Source: Lachnospiraceae bacterium (lineage in GTDB: Bacteria > Bacillota > Clostridia > Lachnospirales > Lachnospiraceae). From it: a stretch of DNA of 5,598 bases. How positions within the stretch are numbered: position 1 is the first letter of the stretch; each line of letters opens with the position of its first letter. Position numbers and translations under genes: made by a program. The notes beneath the pieces are model-generated. The model was not told the origin of the DNA and did no database searches. It saw only the letters and a program-made list of their open reading frames with translations. Where the stretch lies: positions 1-5,598 of the forward strand of contig JAFRCB010000290.1 in the NCBI GenBank assembly GCA_017404585.1. Reading direction: 5' to 3'. This document shows, piece by piece, positions 5,421 through 5,598 of this stretch.

Positions 5421-5598
5421 AGCCGCCTTCAGCCCCTTCACATAGCTTCGGGAAATAATCACTTCCTCGCCTGACAAAAGGACAGCCGCAAACCGGCCGT
5501 TTAGGGCCGACTGGATAGAGCGTATCTTCATCAGGTTCAGCAGCATGGATTTTGAGACCCGCAGAAAGTTTTTAGGTCTCAGCATGCTCTCCAGCTCA
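5406..5598 (-). CDS. LytTR-family DNA-binding regulator, C-terminal fragment at window edge
   Basis: The final 63 codons and TAG stop are present; the start lies beyond the right edge. The residues read ELESMLRPKNFLRVSKSMLLNLMKIRSI followed by a GRFAAVLLSGEEVIISRSYVKGLKAAL stretch. This matches the second half of the LytTR beta-fold domain: an F.RVSKS.L.N motif, then I, a G..A.L.sGe.v.iSR.Y...L..L stretch. The Lys/Asn residues of the RVSKSMLLN segment and the Ser-Arg of ISRSYVK are typical DNA contacts. No receiver domain can be judged because the N-terminus is missing; stand-alone LytTR proteins of about 145-150 residues are the usual partners of DUF3021. It is upstream of, and probably co-transcribed with, the DUF3021 gene. 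Confidence 0.88.
   Translation of the reverse strand, partial: ELESMLRPKNFLRVSKSMLLNLMKIRSIQSALNGRFAAVLLSGEEVIISRSYVKGLKAALRGE

Overview
The window looks like chromosomal DNA from a moderate-GC Firmicute, most plausibly a clostridial or Lachnospiraceae-type gut anaerobe. The grounds are GGAGG-type ribosome binding sites on nearly every gene, a QueF closely resembling the Bacillus subtilis enzyme, extended -10 promoters, and a LytTR/DUF3021 gene pair. Taxonomy is inferred from protein style only; there is no rRNA or other marker gene.

Layout, left to right. (1) Positions 1-950, minus strand: the N-terminal 316 residues of an ATP-grasp ligase of unknown substrate, cut by the left edge. (2) Positions 951-1195: a 245-nt gap with a good sigma-A-type minus-strand promoter, an inverted repeat straddling that promoter, and a hairpin behind queF. 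(3) Positions 1196-3069, minus strand: a compact three-gene 7-deazaguanine (queuosine precursor) operon transcribed queC -> COG1738/YhhQ-type transporter -> queF. QueC makes preQ0, the membrane protein probably imports a queuosine precursor, and QueF reduces preQ0 to preQ1. queD and queE are not in the window. (4) Positions 3070-3283: promoter and ~180-nt structured leader of that operon. It ends in an intrinsic terminator directly before the queC ribosome binding site, and an upstream segment can pair with the terminator's 5' arm. This is the layout of a transcription-attenuating riboswitch; a preQ1-type sensor is the obvious candidate, but I could not fit a known class cleanly. (5) Positions 3286-3340: a perfect 19-bp inverted repeat between divergent promoters, probably a REP/MITE-like element. 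(6) Positions 3445-4809, plus strand: a 454-residue fusion of an FUSC/aromatic-acid-exporter-like membrane domain with a HAD (Cof-like) domain whose catalytic residues appear to be lost. (7) Positions 4855-5598, minus strand: a LytTR DNA-binding regulator (only its C-terminal 63 residues are present) followed by a DUF3021 four-helix membrane protein. A 110-nt gap between them is built from imperfect ~41-nt repeats.

The queuosine genes form one functional unit. LytTR and DUF3021 form a second, probably a regulator with a membrane partner. The FUSC-HAD gene and the ATP-grasp gene have no evident link to either. The most interesting items are the queC leader with its mutually exclusive RNA pairings and the membrane-anchored pseudo-HAD fusion.
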